Assembly (NCBI RefSeq): GCF_001039355.2
Contig: NW_019775924.1
Coordinates: 111,796-175,795 of the forward strand
Length of the DNA: 64,000 nucleotides
Reading direction: 5' to 3'
Origin: Lingula anatina
Lineage: Eukaryota > Brachiopoda > Lingulata > Lingulida > Lingulidae
The notes beneath the pieces were generated by a model. The model was not told the DNA's origin and ran no database searches. It was given only the letters and a program-made list of their open reading frames with translations. Shown here one piece after another: positions 35,802 through 48,309 of this stretch (position 1 is the first letter of the stretch; the number at the start of each line of letters is the position of its first letter). The position numbers and the translations under genes are program-made.

Positions 35802-36642
35802 TCTTTGAATAGAAAGTATTAAAAGGATGAAAGTATCATGAAAGTTGAAAGTGTTCATTTGAAAAGAAATATTAAAAGATGCTGATGTCCATGGATGTGC
35901 TCACACATAAAGTTAGACCTAGACTACTGAAGGTCTCAATCTGACTACCATGTTATTTAATCAGTAAATATTCCCGTTTTCTGAATCCATATGAAGTGTT
36001 TGATAAGTCAGAGTTTGGGAGAACCTGTCCTCATTAATAAAAACTGCCTGATGGTTGAATGTGGTTGATGTGGTTCAGACTTAAATTTATTTGGGTTTTG
36101 TCTTGGTAAATCTAGGCCAAGATAGTGCTGCTAATTATCCAGTGTACTAGACTGCACATGGACTTTGCATTACTTTGCTGAACACATACACTCAGAATGG
36201 TGTACAGAAAAATTTGTAGTATGTGCTCAAATGTACTAAGGAAAAAACACTTTGGATGCAGTGAAAAGTTTAAGATAAAGATAGATCAGAATAGAATCAA
36301 AGTGCATTAAACGGGTAGTTTTATTAGAATTCTTCAGAATTTGTTAATTTAAAATTTTAAATAAAGATGTTTGATTCACAGTGATGAAAATTAAACAAGT
36401 TATAAACTGTGTATTTCTGGATCAGAGTAAGCTCAGTAATTAATCGACTTCAGTGGGAATGATAATGTTTCAATGTAATGATGCTGTTCCAATGCAGGAA
36501 TTATTATTATTATTTTATTATTTAGTGAACGTTCCAGTATTTTATTTTACGGCCATTATAAACAATGAGGATAATGAATGTGTTGCATCTTGAAATTCAT
36601 TTTTTTATGAAGAATTGCATATTTGGTGGGACTGGATTTTTA

Positions 36643-36648
36643 AATAAA
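36643..36648 (+). terminator. Polyadenylation signal of the HIG1-like gene
   Basis: AATAAA at 36643-36648 close to the end of the CpG-poor domain. An earlier AATAAA lies at 36360-36365. Either would give a 3' UTR of about 0.6-0.9 kb. Confidence 0.5.
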
Positions 36649-37130
36649 ACATTTGTAATCTAAATGTAGTTCTGTTAAATTTGCATTCTATGATATGCGA
36701 TAACGTGAGAAAAATAACATGACCGTCTTTTCCCAAGAACGTCAACTTTTACGTTTCCGAAAATCCAAATTTAGAAGCATTTTTGCTGGTCTTTCTCCGT
36801 TCGTGATTGGTGCCCGTCCACCATGAAGTCAAGCTTGATGCTGCCATACAGAAAAGAAAAGAATCGGCTAGCTGTTAGCTAAGAATGTTATTGGCATTTT
36901 AGAGTAAGTGGCAATAAATTAAAGGTCTTGCTTCCCAAACCTCTCCAAACTTTCTTATAATACTGCAAATCATTGATTTATTAACATTTATTTATTATTG
37001 TTATTATTAGTGTTGTCGAAGTATCCAAATGTTATGACATTTTGTTACCGTTGATGCGTACAGCTTGATGAGTAATACTAGCACTACCGTATTCCAAAAA
37101 AATTTAGGGCTGTGATTATATTTGGAGATA

Positions 37131-37676
37131 ATACCCCCGTCACACTAGAGGGGAAATGAGCAAGAACGCCGTCGGAAAGACGATTATTTGTGCGTTCCTG
37201 GAAATTCGAAGAACATTCTAAAAATTCCGAGTGCATTCCAAATTTTTTTACCCATTCTTGTGGCCGGCTCGCCATTCTTCATCATTGCGCCTCTGGTGTG
37301 ACGGGGGTATAAAATCCCGCCAGAATGTTTCGAACGTGCCTCGAATGAGCTGAAATATTAATTCAGCCAGCAATCGAACTACACTAGTACGCCATTCGAA
37401 GTATATTCTAAATATTCTGACTGCCTTCTGACAGCATTATAGATATTCCTAGTTTTCCAACTACATTCGAGCTGCATTTGAGAACTAATACAGTAGAAAG
37501 TACATTAAACATTCCAGGCGGGTTCAAGCGCATTCTGAGTTTTCCAACGGTACTCTTACAAGAATTAAGGTCAATTTGAACTTTTTCCCGAATGTTGTGC
37601 GAATTTTGAAAATTCTTCATTCAGGCTCATTCTGCTTGATTCCTGCTGATTCCGAATAAGTGTGACGGGGGCTTAA
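37131..37676. mobile_element. TIR element(s) with cccccgtcacac ends
   Basis: atacccccgtcacactagag at 37131 pairs with ctctggtgtgacgggggtat ending at 37310, a 21-bp inverted repeat with one mismatch, giving a 180-bp element. A third terminus gtgtgacgggggcttaa occurs at 37660-37676 in the same orientation as the one at 37310. The interior and the 37311-37659 stretch share a recurring ATTC motif spaced about 9-12 bp. This is either two overlapping copies or a longer element with an internal terminus. Confidence 0.65.
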
Positions 37677-38261
37677 GTGTGGTTTGCTTGCGCTCGGAGA
37701 AATACGACAGAAGGCCGAGTTTCTGTTCATATCCCGGCAGCCGCTGTGCTAGGGAAGCAAGTCAAAGCCAATGCTCAACTAAACAAATCAATTATGAGCT
37801 TGCTTGCAGCGCGTGACGTGTGCTGTGAGATCACTCTATTCCCGGTGAAAAAAATCGAAGTGCACCGAACTATGATCTTTTTTTTTTTTAATTCTCAGTA
37901 GTGATCCATATTAAATCGTCATGAGATAACAGTACATCATTGCCTGCGGGACACGAAAGGTCTGAGTTAATAGCTGTCACAGCATGTGCTGTATGTGACA
38001 TTTAATCAAACGGCTGTATGAAAGGTTTTGTATCCTCTAGGGTAATGGCCTTCCAGATTAAAGCCTCTGCCGATAACCATATTTTCAGTGTTGGTGACAA
38101 TTTTTCCTTCCATTTAGTTGACGCAAGGACGTTTTGACCAGAGCTGGCTGTGCCTAAATTCAGAAAAAAGCCCCATCGAATGCACGGTGTATTTTGGTGG
38201 CAGTGTGTTATTTGACATACATACCGAGAGAAAGTACTCGCATTTCGTCGAAAAACTCCCT

Positions 38262-39028
38262 TGAAACCCAGGCCTTTTGAACGGATTAGGCGAGCACTAC
38301 CTGCAGATTTTTAGCACCAACACCCATATTTTAAAACCACCAATCCACAAATTAACCAACACACCGTACAACTAGGGACCGTTCACATGAAAAATCTGTT
38401 TTCTAAAAATCTATTGTCGGTATCTAGTGATCACGGTCTGTGCCCTGAATACCCCGCGGCGTAATTAACTAGCAGCGCGAGCGAGTCGTTTCCAAAGCTG
38501 TAATTAATTCTTGGCTGCGCTCGGAGGAGATTCTGACGCCTGGACGCATGCGCAGTTGTATCTTTAAACTGTGGATTTCGTTAGTTTGCACTCATATCTG
38601 TCGTGTGTATATGGACCTCATCTTCTTCTTCGTCTTGTTGTTGCACAAAATCGACAAACACATTTTTCAAAGCAACCGCGACTGTCATTTTCTTTCTCTC
38701 TGCGCATGCGTCCAGGTATCAGAATTTCCTCCGAGCGCAGCCGAGAATTAATTACAGCTTTGGAAATAACTCGCTCGTAAGTAATTACGCCGCGGGGTAT
38801 TCAGGGCACAGACCGTGATCACAAGATACTGCCAATAGATTTTTAGAAAATAGATTTTTCATGTGAACGGTCCCTTATTTAGCACTGACAAAGCGATAAC
38901 TAGCTCTAACATTCATCCACTCTGATAGTGCAGGTTAATTTGTGGGTTAGGTGGTTAATATGGGTGTTAGTGCTAAAAGATCTGCGGGCAGTGTAAGTAA
39001 ACGCTAATCCGTTTATAAGGCCTGAAAC
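38262..39028. mobile_element. Outer fold-back element, interrupted
   Basis: Left arm 38262-38360 (tgaaacccaggcc, acggatta, ctgcagatttttagc, aacacccatatt, ccacaaattaacc) pairs with right arm 38931-39028 (ggttaatttgtggg, aatatgggtgtt, gctaaaagatctgc, taatccgt, ggcctgaaacc). A separate 502-bp fold-back element sits between the arms. Confidence 0.75.
38374..38875. mobile_element. Inner fold-back element with ~180-bp arms
   Basis: The ends agggaccgttcacatgaaaa and ttcatgtgaacggtccct pair. Arms 38374-38554 and 38700-38875 pair over most of their length (gatcacggtctgtgccctga; ccccgcggcgtaatta; ctgcgctcggagga; tggacgcatgcgcag), leaving a loop of about 145 bp. No transposase is seen. Confidence 0.85.
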
Positions 39029-40285
39029 CGAATAAAGCGTTATCGCCACGGTCAGTTGTTCTTTATACTATTAACAATGTGGTCTTTGTCAAGTGACCAT
39101 GAATTGGAAGACACGTTCAATAATTAAACACCGCGGCAATTAAGTGTTTTGTTAATCTTCATATATAAGTTCTTATAGACTCTTTTCTAAAAATTCATGA
39201 AGTATTCTAATTCCTTTCCAAGCGCTCCAAAGTATCCATATTGTTAGAAGAAAGCATAATTTCTCTACTAGAATGATGCTTGTAATTATTTGGGTCATTC
39301 TTCAATATTTTTGATGCACAGAAACAATACAATACAGAATTAACCCCCCCGCTGATCAGCTGACTGCCTGTCAAAGTCGATTGTCATTCCGAATCGCCCA
39401 CTGTAAATGATAGAAGCTTGGTATTTGAAATAAAACATTAAGACGGTCGGCTGAAAGACGTAGAAAACTATACAAGTATGACTGTCCGTGTATGTTAAGT
39501 GCGTGTTTAGCTATGTACTGGTATCGTTGTGTTGGCGATTGCACTGGGATTATATGAGGTCAACTGGCCACTGCATTCCACTACCAGGGTCTCCGGCCAT
39601 AGACCCAAACCGTGCTCTGTTGTTCATTGTTGTCAGTAAGGTTACGTTGCATTTTGTTTGCCGATAATGTTCCGTAATTAGTAGATATTAATGGGGTATC
39701 ATATCTTTAACAGAATCTAGAATTGACAATTTCACATGTTTACTATAATTAATCGAACCAGAACGTATGACATGCAGTTTTCGGTTAATCGAGATTAGAT
39801 AATTTCACTGTTCTGTATATTAACCCTGTACCCTCCTTGAGCAAAGCTCTAACGGCGTGGCCGGTAGTAGAAAATGTATTTAAAACACTCAAACTAGACT
39901 ATATTCTAGAAAGGAAATGTGTGTCCTGAATTTCACTACAACAAAGACGACATTTTTGTAGTCTGAAAATAAAATACGAACAAATTAATTAGGGCGAATC
40001 AGAATAGTTCGGTAAGGACGTAGATATGAAACTAGCCCTTTTCAACCCATTTGTGCTCTAGGCTCCCATTTCCATGTGTAAATCATTCCCGTTCCAACAC
40101 CCTGTATTATGTTTCTACAATACAGCCTTTGGGCAAGCAACTGACGCTTTACCTGCTACACGCAGGCTTAGGTTTTCGGTCCCAAAAACCTATGGTCGCC
40201 GGGTGCCTGTCAGGTGCTTGCGGGCGAGGGCTGTGTACGTGACAGGGTCGCATCAGAAAACGCCTGGCTTATCTTCTGGTTCTGG

Positions 40286-40291
40286 TATAAA
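40286..40291 (+). promoter_or_regulatory. TATA box and noncoding exon 1 of the GM2A-like gene
   Basis: TATAAA at 40286-40291 is followed, about 30 bases on, by a probable transcription start. A noncoding exon ends at 40359 (GACGCAAG before GTAGGA). It would splice to the acceptor at 41237-41239, ten bases before the start codon. Confidence 0.5.
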
Positions 40292-40664
40292 GCTGGCCTG
40301 AGTTTTGTTCCACCAATCGTTTTGGAATCGGACGAGTGGTATACTGTGTGTGACGCAAGGTAGGAGGTTTTACATTACAGTTTTTGTGGGGGAGGTGAAA
40401 CTACAAAAAGTTAATTTTTCGCTAATTTTTCATTTGTTTGCTTGTTTATTAATTAATTTATTTATTTATTTTACGAATCGGTATATTACCATATGAGTAA
40501 AATTAGGTTTCCAGGCAATCCCGTTGGATTCGTTATGATTTAAGACATTCATAATAAATCTTAAGTGTCCACGAGCTGATTTGAGTATGAGGAAGTAGCT
40601 AATCTCAGGGCGACTTTTGTCTGCCATTTAAGCACTTAAGCACTTAAACTCCATACGTCTACGT

Positions 40665-40857
40665 GGATCGTCCAACTCTGCGGGACTCCCGCCGAATGCA
40701 ATCAGCTTAATTGAATGGCACACCTCCCTTGGTTTTACAACATACTCGTATAATCATCAGCTTTTCTGTATTCTACTTAACGCCAGAAAGAGGCGTGTCA
40801 GTCTGTTAAGCTGATTGCACTTAACGGGAATCCCCACAGAGTTAGGTTGATCTGGAT
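40665..40857. mobile_element. 193-bp fold-back MITE
   Basis: tccaactctgcgggactccc ... gcaatcagctta ... cacacctcc at the left pairs with gaggcgtgtcag ... taagctgattgc ... gggaatccccacagagttag at the right. It lies in the first intron of the GM2A-like gene. Relatives occur at 29966, 41430, 48062 and 63722. Confidence 0.75.
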
Positions 40858-41249
40858 GTGTCTGTCTGTTCAAATGTGTCTATGCTAATGGAGCCTTAAA
40901 TAACGTTATGCTCTATGATAATTCAAGTTTAACCGGCAAGGAGAACGCATTTTCCTCAATTCACAAATATGTAACCAAAGAAAAGGCTATAATGTTAATG
41001 TTCATTACCAGAGATGTGTTTATTTGATGTTTACGATTAAATATTGCCAAAGCCCCAACTTTGAAGGAGGTGAGAGTGGGCAAAAATTCGTTCCCCAAAC
41101 TTAACTGACGAAATAAAACAAAGTATGTACAAAAGTCAGGCTTGCACTGGTACGGTCAAAACAGTTTCGAATACAACACTAATTCAGTGTCATTCGCTAC
41201 AATGTAAATTGTGTGTCTTACATTTTTCTCGTATTTTAGCCATAACAAA

Positions 41250-43727
41250 ATGAAGACGGCAGTAGCCCTGTTGGTACTGGTTCTGGTCTCCTCCAGTCTG
41301 GCAGCCACCGACTGGGACAGAGCACTTCAGAGATACGTAGGGATGTTGGCTATGGAGATTAACCACGCTGTGAGTATATAAGGGGCCGTTCAGAATGAGT
41401 TATGTCGCACTAGCTAGTGCGCAATAACTCCACAGGGACTCTCGCTGAGTGAAATCAGATAGACTCCTCTTGGCGTTGAGTAGAAATCTGGTGAATACAC
41501 GAGTGTGATGGAAACAAGAGGAGGCGTGTTGGTTTGACTGCATACAGGCAGAGAGATAGCGTTTTGCTTTTTCTTTTTTATTGTGATTGTCTTTTTATGA
41601 ATTTTTAAAATAGTAATTAGATATCGTCTCGGACAACGAGGACCACTGATTTATGCAACCAAAAACAAAATGTAGGAATAAAATAATGATTTCAGGGGCG
41701 GATTTAGGCCGTCTTCTGGGTCTTCTGGAAGACGGTCAGATTTTCAAGTTTACATTGTCAGCCATCTAATGTTTTCTGTCGGAAGACGGTCAAAAATGGA
41801 AGATGGATCAACAAAGATAATTTGGAAGACTGTCAGAAAATATCTCTGGATCCGCCCCTGATTTCTCTTAAGGACAATTAATTTATCCACTGACGCACAA
41901 GTTCCTTAAATAGTTGCTAACACGAGTTCAATGACTGGATGGTTAAAACAAAAATTACATGAACAGGTCTTTTCTTATATTCTGAATGACGTTGGTCTCT
42001 TAAGTACAATGAAGGCATGTTAAATTATGGTAATTGTCCGGTCATTAATTTCGAAGTAAAAAATAATAATGAGATATCATTTCGGTTAACAAGGACCACA
42101 GATTTGGGCATTCAAAAATAAAATCATTTAGAACTTAAGAATGAAATAATGATTTCGCTTCATCATCGTTATCTTAACCACTGACGTCTTACTCTAGCCC
42201 CACTCAGGGGCGGATTGAAGCCATCTTCTGGGTCTTCCGGAAGACGGTCAGATTTTCAGGTTTACACTGACGGGAATCTAATTTTTTTCTGTCGGAAGAC
42301 GGTCAAAAATGGAAGGTGGATCAACAAAATAATTTATAAGACTGTCAGAAAATATCTCTGGATCAGCCCCTGGACCACTAGTTTCAAAAGTTCGATGAAC
42401 AAATTTTTTTAATATCCTGAATGACGTTGGCCTCTTACATACGATGAGGGCATGTAAAACTATGGTAATTGTCCTTTTATTCATGATAAACAAAAATATA
42501 AGGATATGTGTGAAACTTAAGCCATTTCCTGTTATAAAGCATTTGTTTAGAACCATTGCCAATTTATCATTTGTCAAAATAGACATAAATAGTGGTCTTC
42601 AAGTTTTAGGCCAGTTTTCGGGCTCCTTTGTGCAAAAGGCTGGACAGGAAAGATGGCGCTCTTGTTTACCTGTTTCAAAACAAAACCATTTGCATCTGAA
42701 ACCGTTCATTTTTACCATTGTAATAAACTTGGTTCAGGCAGCATATTAAAGTAAAATTAAATCTAACATTTAACCTCTGAACTTCGTTTAATATCGCCGC
42801 TTGTGAAGTTCCGCGCAGCATGTTATAAAACAAGACGTTAGGCTGAGAAAAAATTTGGAGGGTGGGGGGACAAGCTGTTGAAAACCCACAGTGCACATGC
42901 AGGCGGTTTAATTGCAGTGCTTGCGGTACTCATCTAGAACCTTATCGATGGAAAAGCTTAATATTTTTTATTGGAGAGAGGAGAAGACCAACAATTTCAG
43001 AATTCCAACATGTACATATTATTAATTATTTTTCTAAAACCTATGGGGGCCTCCCTTTGTTTCATGCTTCATTTCTACCACAGTTTCAACGTAATCGTTG
43101 ATGGCTGGTGATTTCCTTTCCAGGATAACAACGTGGGGAGCACATGGAAGAACTGTGGCAAGGCCAATGATCCCATTCAGCTGAAAAAATTCAGCATCAG
43201 TCCGGATCCCATCGCCGTGCCGGGCAATATCACTTTAGGAGCTGCGGGTGAGAATCGACAGCTAAGATATATGTTCGTTTTGTGTACGCGTGAGCGTGCG
43301 TGAGTGTTTGAGCGTGTAGAGATTTTTCACCCTTAATCTTACCTGGTATTTTGAAAAATAGATTTTCATTCACGACAGTCATTAGGATATTAAATATGAT
43401 AGTAAACTGTCCGAAATCTACTGTATTTTTTTTTCATTTGTTATTGTAGGACATGTGGCCTCTGCTCTCACATCCCCATTGAAGGCAACCGTGGACTTCC
43501 AGGCTTTAAGAAATGGCCACTGGATTAAACTGCCCTGCATTCACAAAGTGGGCAGCTGTGTGTATGACGACGTATGCAAGATTCTGCCCCCTGGACCCTG
43601 TCCAGCGGGGGTCAAGGTCTGCCACTGCCCGTTCCCAGCGGTAAGTGACGCCCTCTCACTCTACACTCCCGCTTCCATTCTCTGTCTGTCACTCTCCAAC
43701 ACAAACACAGACACTCACACAGACACT

Positions 43728-43759
<32 letters not shown>

Positions 43760-44125
43760 CACGCACGCACAGAGAGGGAGAGAGAGATTTGTCTATTGAA
43801 TGAGTAACTAACCCTATCATTTTTTCCTTTTCGTCTTCTTTTATCACTTACCTTCGGTGATATCAGCTCAACTTTACACTGGGGCGGGTGTGATAAAACA
43901 TTAAACCCGAATCTCATTCACATATTGTACATTCCATTGATCTCAGATATGTATTTGTTTTCTCGTTGCTAGGGCCTCGTTGCCTTGCAGAACATCAAGA
44001 TTCCCCTGGCCCCTGTGGGTCTTAAAATGAAGCAGACCCAAGTGAGAATGAAAGCAGTCCTCAGTCACAATGGCGTCGAAATGGGCTGCTACGAGCTAGA
44101 CACGGATCTTGTGGTCAACTCGTAA
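41250..44125 (+). CDS. GM2-activator-like lipid-binding protein, 4 coding exons
   Basis: Coding exons 41250-41369, 43124-43247, 43450-43640 and 43973-44125 close in phase to 195 codons plus stop, close to the 193 residues of mammalian GM2A. Residues 1-19 are a signal peptide (MKTAVALLVLVLVSSSLAA). The mature protein has eight cysteines, as in GM2A (four disulfides): NCGK, LPC, GSC, DVC, GPC, VKVC, CHC, GC. The ML-domain signature SPDPIAVPGNITLGA and the LPCIHKVGSC...CHCPF stretch align with the GM2A core, including an N-glycosylation site at PGNIT. In mammals GM2A extracts GM2 ganglioside in lysosomes for hexosaminidase A. Invertebrate relatives are secreted lipid carriers, so the exact ligand is unknown. 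A TATA box and a noncoding first exon lie upstream. Intron 1 of the coding part is loaded with transposon-like repeats. Confidence 0.88.
41430..41545. mobile_element. Degenerate copy of the fold-back MITE
   Basis: ctccacagggactctcgctg ... aaatcaga ... gactcctcttgg pairs weakly with caagaggaggcgtgttggtt. It resembles the arms of the element at 40665-40857. Confidence 0.45.
41693..41860. mobile_element. hAT-like MITE, copy 1
   Basis: 168-bp element with caggggcgga / tccgcccctg ends, flanked by GATTTC on both sides (the possible target duplication overlaps the end). The interior has gacggtcagattttcaagtt and gacggtcaaaaatggaag, shared with copy 2. Confidence 0.75.
42205..42372. mobile_element. 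hAT-like MITE, copy 2
   Basis: Same element as at 41693-41860 with scattered substitutions; the right end is degenerate (cagcccctg). It is inserted at a different point of the duplicated intron segment. Confidence 0.75.
43710..43755. repeat. (CA)n microsatellite
   Basis: Interrupted then pure CA run in the third coding intron of the GM2A-like gene. Confidence 0.95.
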
Positions 44126-44345
44126 TCTCTTGTCTCATGACTCCGCTCTCACACCTCTACAATTTCCCCCGTTCAACTGTAATTCTGAGACGTTTAAGGT
44201 GTGTGTGAACTCAGCCTATTTGCTTTGAATTTGAATTAAAGGAAATTAATTAACACTGTTCGGCAAACTAAAAACCCAAAGCCAATCAGGGCTCAAGTGA
44301 CTCTTACCTTGTATATCACATGGCAGTGTCCATCAACTGAGTTTG

Positions 44346-44351
44346 AATAAA
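44346..44351 (+). terminator. Polyadenylation signal of the GM2A-like gene
   Basis: AATAAA about 220 bases after the TAA stop at 44123-44125. Confidence 0.65.
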
Positions 44352-47300
44352 AGCATTTGAATCATTTTGATATTTGCGTTTTAGCACATTTGCTTCATTG
44401 TTTGATTTATTACTGAACAGAATATTTCTCTGACATCAGTCTCTCTTTATGTGTTCAAAAAATTATATAAGTCATGGCCTTAAAAACCAAGATTGGAACT
44501 TGAAACCGAGGAAGTGGAAATCCCCGATATAAGAAGCAAGAAGTATGCCTGAAATAATTGCATTTGGCACTTTTTAATCTAAGACAAGTGGAAAGTATGG
44601 CGTTTTCCTAAAAAGAAAGTTTTGCTTCTGTCTCAGTTTTAGGATTCGATGTCAAGGCCTACAGATTATTTAGGGAAAATGCTCAATATTTAGTCTATTA
44701 TTATTAATAATAATAATAATACCGTTTATTGTTTGGTCGAAGTGGAAGGACATTTTGTTCTAAAAGTTTAGGTCAGTTTTCGGGCTGTAGCTATTTTGCG
44801 AAACAGGCTCTTGGTTGAAAATATTTTCATCCCTACCATCCAAATTCAGATTCAGATTAGATAAGATTCAGGAGAAGCTATATGTATGAACACTTATGAC
44901 AGGCAGCCTGCTTATGCCATGGGAAATCATTTCCATTAATCAAAGACCAATTTAGAACTGGAACAGAAAGTGGACGTGTGGATGGCCCTTTTACGCCAAT
45001 CCGTCCGAGCGTTCACTGGGTGGGAGGAAGAGTGAACAGATTAATCGGAACTATTAAACTTATGGAGCTATAGTCGAGGGCTTTTTACCTCCCGCTGCGT
45101 GCGTTTTCAGAAGCACGCCCAGAACAAACCCTCCAGTGATTTCATTCCTTGCTAAATTAAACCGCCACAAAAACGCCATGTTTTCTAACGCACGCGTGTG
45201 GAAGGCAGGATCAATCAGTGGAATGGTAGATTTGGCTTTCTTTGTGTATGACCATAGTCGTATCGTTGTATTGATGCGTAAGGAGCAAAAAAAGTGTTAT
45301 GCTGTGTATTTATCTTTCCGTTGCTATGTGAGACTTTGAAAGGGTCAGAAAGGGTCAGAAAATTGCATCATTAACTGTCCATCCCATCAATGATCCCACT
45401 TTATTTAAAACCAACGTTCATTAACAGAAAATGATGCAGTTTCTCAGTTTCGATAAACTAACCAAGGTATAATTATAAGGATAAGATTGACGTAGGAGTG
45501 AATGACGTGTGTGATACTGGTACCTGTGAAATTTTTTTTTAATGAATTGTGAATTGCGCCAATTGATAAAAAAAGCAAATAATGGGATTTCATTTCATAA
45601 GGAAAACTGTGTAACATGACCCACCGTTTCACATATAAATGAGAGTCGTTAGCAAGTTCAAACAGAAGCAGCAAATGCGCACCCACCGGGACAACGGCAG
45701 AAGAATACCACATAAAATGTAAGTCTCTATTCCTTTCATACCTTGATTAGGGTCCCTAATTTCATTCATTGCGATTTGTCGGAAAGGTCTTTGATGCTGA
45801 AATGAAAATGCGAATCAGAGTGTTGTATTTGTAAAACGATTGTTTTGCATTTAAGCACGTCACGCTGAGATATATATTCAGTTTGTGGACACTTCCTAGT
45901 TTCCTCTAGAAATTGCACGGGGTACTATATTTACCATTCGGTTGTTGCAAACGCAAATGATAAGAACCTACTGTTCATGTTGCCTTAGTTATTCTAATGG
46001 TATTTGGACCTCAGAATTCCTATTTCTTAATATTGCCAATTAGTTCCACACCACACAAGCAAAGTCGACATGGTTAGAGATGCCGTTTTGGGGTTCGTAT
46101 ACAAAAAAAAAAAAAAAAAAAAAATTCCAAACGAACTTACTTTCTTCTTTTAAGAGGTGCTATATTTATACGAACGCAGTTATTCAACAGGTAGAGATGG
46201 AAGACAGAGTCAAATTCCCATTTCTGTGCTCTGAAACCATTCTGTATAGTAAACAGGTTAACGATTTATAATTAAATAAACTTTATCTCAGGCTGCCAAG
46301 CTGAAATGTTGTAGGTATGTGTAGGTTACAGTAGGGGCAAATGAGTCACTGAACAAGCCTTTGACCCACCATGTTTGGAAATTTCTTCTTTTTGTCAAAT
46401 ACCTGACCATGGCCTGTGCACAGGCGCAAGTAGGTGCTGCCTAACTTCCTCGTGTGAACGTACCACGCCAAGGCTTAATACGTGATGCGACGTCGTTAAG
46501 TCCTTCAAGTATGAGATTAGATTTGTTACAATAAAGATTGCCAAGTACAACTGCTTTACTTTGGTTATTAGTGACACTGCGCCCCGTGCAACAGAAACTG
46601 CCTTAAGTAACCGTACTAAGAACATTGCCAACATTTGAAGTCTCAAACTGCAAATCTGCTTAACGCGTTAATGATTGAAGAAAGTCAGAAAACAAAGAGA
46701 ACATACAGAATTGTGTCGAATGGAAAAAAAACCTATATTGTGTTGATGTCACCATCAGATCCTTCGGATTTTTAAGGCGGCTTTGTGTTAGGAGGGGCCT
46801 TTAAGACTATTCTGCCGCTGTTCTATACGTGCAGGCAAATCTTGGAAGCAAAGGGACACGGTTACAGTGAAAGAACACGACCTTTTCACTTTAAAAACGT
46901 TAAAAGCTTTGCCCTGCTAGGGTAACTTAGTGACAGGTGAGCTGAATAACACATTTCAGGGTTTGTCATAGACTGTCAAGATTCGCCCTCCTAAACGTCT
47001 CTCAAGACTTGGAATATGAGACTGAGATTTTGAAGTTGGAAATTCAGGGTGTTAACAGATGTTTTAATAGCACCAAGAGACATGTCGTGAATACGCACGG
47101 CAAAGCAATGCCAAGATGTTATTCGTTTGATAGGTACGCTTCAACTTTAATTTGGGTACGACATTTTATGGATGCATGAAAGCTTGCTAAAGATGTGAGC
47201 GGCTTTCGCCATCTATGGAATCTTCTTTGAATATATACATGAAATGAGCGAGTGATCATTGTGTATTTTACCTCGAAATTACCGTTTAGTCTTCTGCCGA

Positions 47301-48061
47301 GAAAATCGATCGCAGTTTTGGTGATTTAAACAATGGTCATATTACCAGTACGTTACATACCATTTAGGGTGAACCTTGTCGTAAATAATACGAGAACAAC
47401 GATAATTAACTTCACAATTCCTTCATCAGAGAGACGAAAATGACGGCCATTTAAAGATTTGATAACACATTATTGTATCGGAAAATGGCCAATTGGCTAT
47501 TTATTGCTCTTTTAATTACATCTCATTAAGGTTGATGCTAATCTTATTATGATGAGGTTAAGACGTAAAAGAGATACTGAGGAGGCGTCTTTATATTATT
47601 TCTCTTGCAGAAATAAGAACATATGTTGAAGAAGTGTTTGTGGTTCTCAGCTGCATACGAATTTCGTTGTTGTTGTTGTTTTCTTTTTCATGCGTGATAA
47701 TCTAAACTGTGCCTTTCTAATAGACCTCTTGACTTAGCATTTCTTTTAATATACAAAATACTCAACGCTTAACATAAACGCAGTTATAATAAAACACATT
47801 GAACGCCGAGAAATAAACAATCAGACTTAGATGGAAGAAATGAAAAAGGAAGAAAAAACAATACCTTTCCATTACCATAACAGTAAGTGATGGTGATACA
47901 TTAACAAACTTATTCCCATGAAGCACAAATCGATTTCAATATCTTAAAAGTAGTCACTTGACTTAAGGAGGTAGGTCGTCCACTGCCACACATATATATA
48001 TATATACCTAATATAGTCACTTCACAGGCAAATGGAAACGCCGTTATGTAAGATTTAGACT

Positions 48062-48309
48062 GGGTTCCCATCCCTAGATCGATCTAACAGGATCGGTCCA
48101 TCTCCACAGGGTCCCTCGTTAATTGCTTTCAGCCCAAGCGGCTTAGACGTCTGGGACGCCCACTAAAGCTGCTAAACGATAGTTTATTACCCTCTATCAG
48201 CCTCAGCAGGCGTGACAGACATCTAAGCCGCTCAAGTTAATTGCAATTAAGCGAGAATCCCCTCGGAGATAGTTCGATCCAAAGTTAGTACGATAGGGTC
48301 TGGGAATGG
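48062..48309. mobile_element. 248-bp fold-back MITE
   Basis: gggttcccatccctagatcg ... aagcggcttagacgtctggg ... cgcc at the left pairs with ggcgtgacagacatctaagc ... gagaatcccctcgg ... gggtctgggaatgg at the right. Same family as 29966-30078. Confidence 0.7.

Larger units (their letters stand above)
41615..42475. repeat. Tandem duplicated intron segment
   Basis: gatatcgtctcggacaacga ... aataatgatttc ... ctgaatgacgttggtctctt ... tatggtaattgtcc at 41620-42040 recurs at 42073-42472 with about 15-20 percent divergence by eye. Both copies carry a MITE, at non-equivalent positions. Confidence 0.65.
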
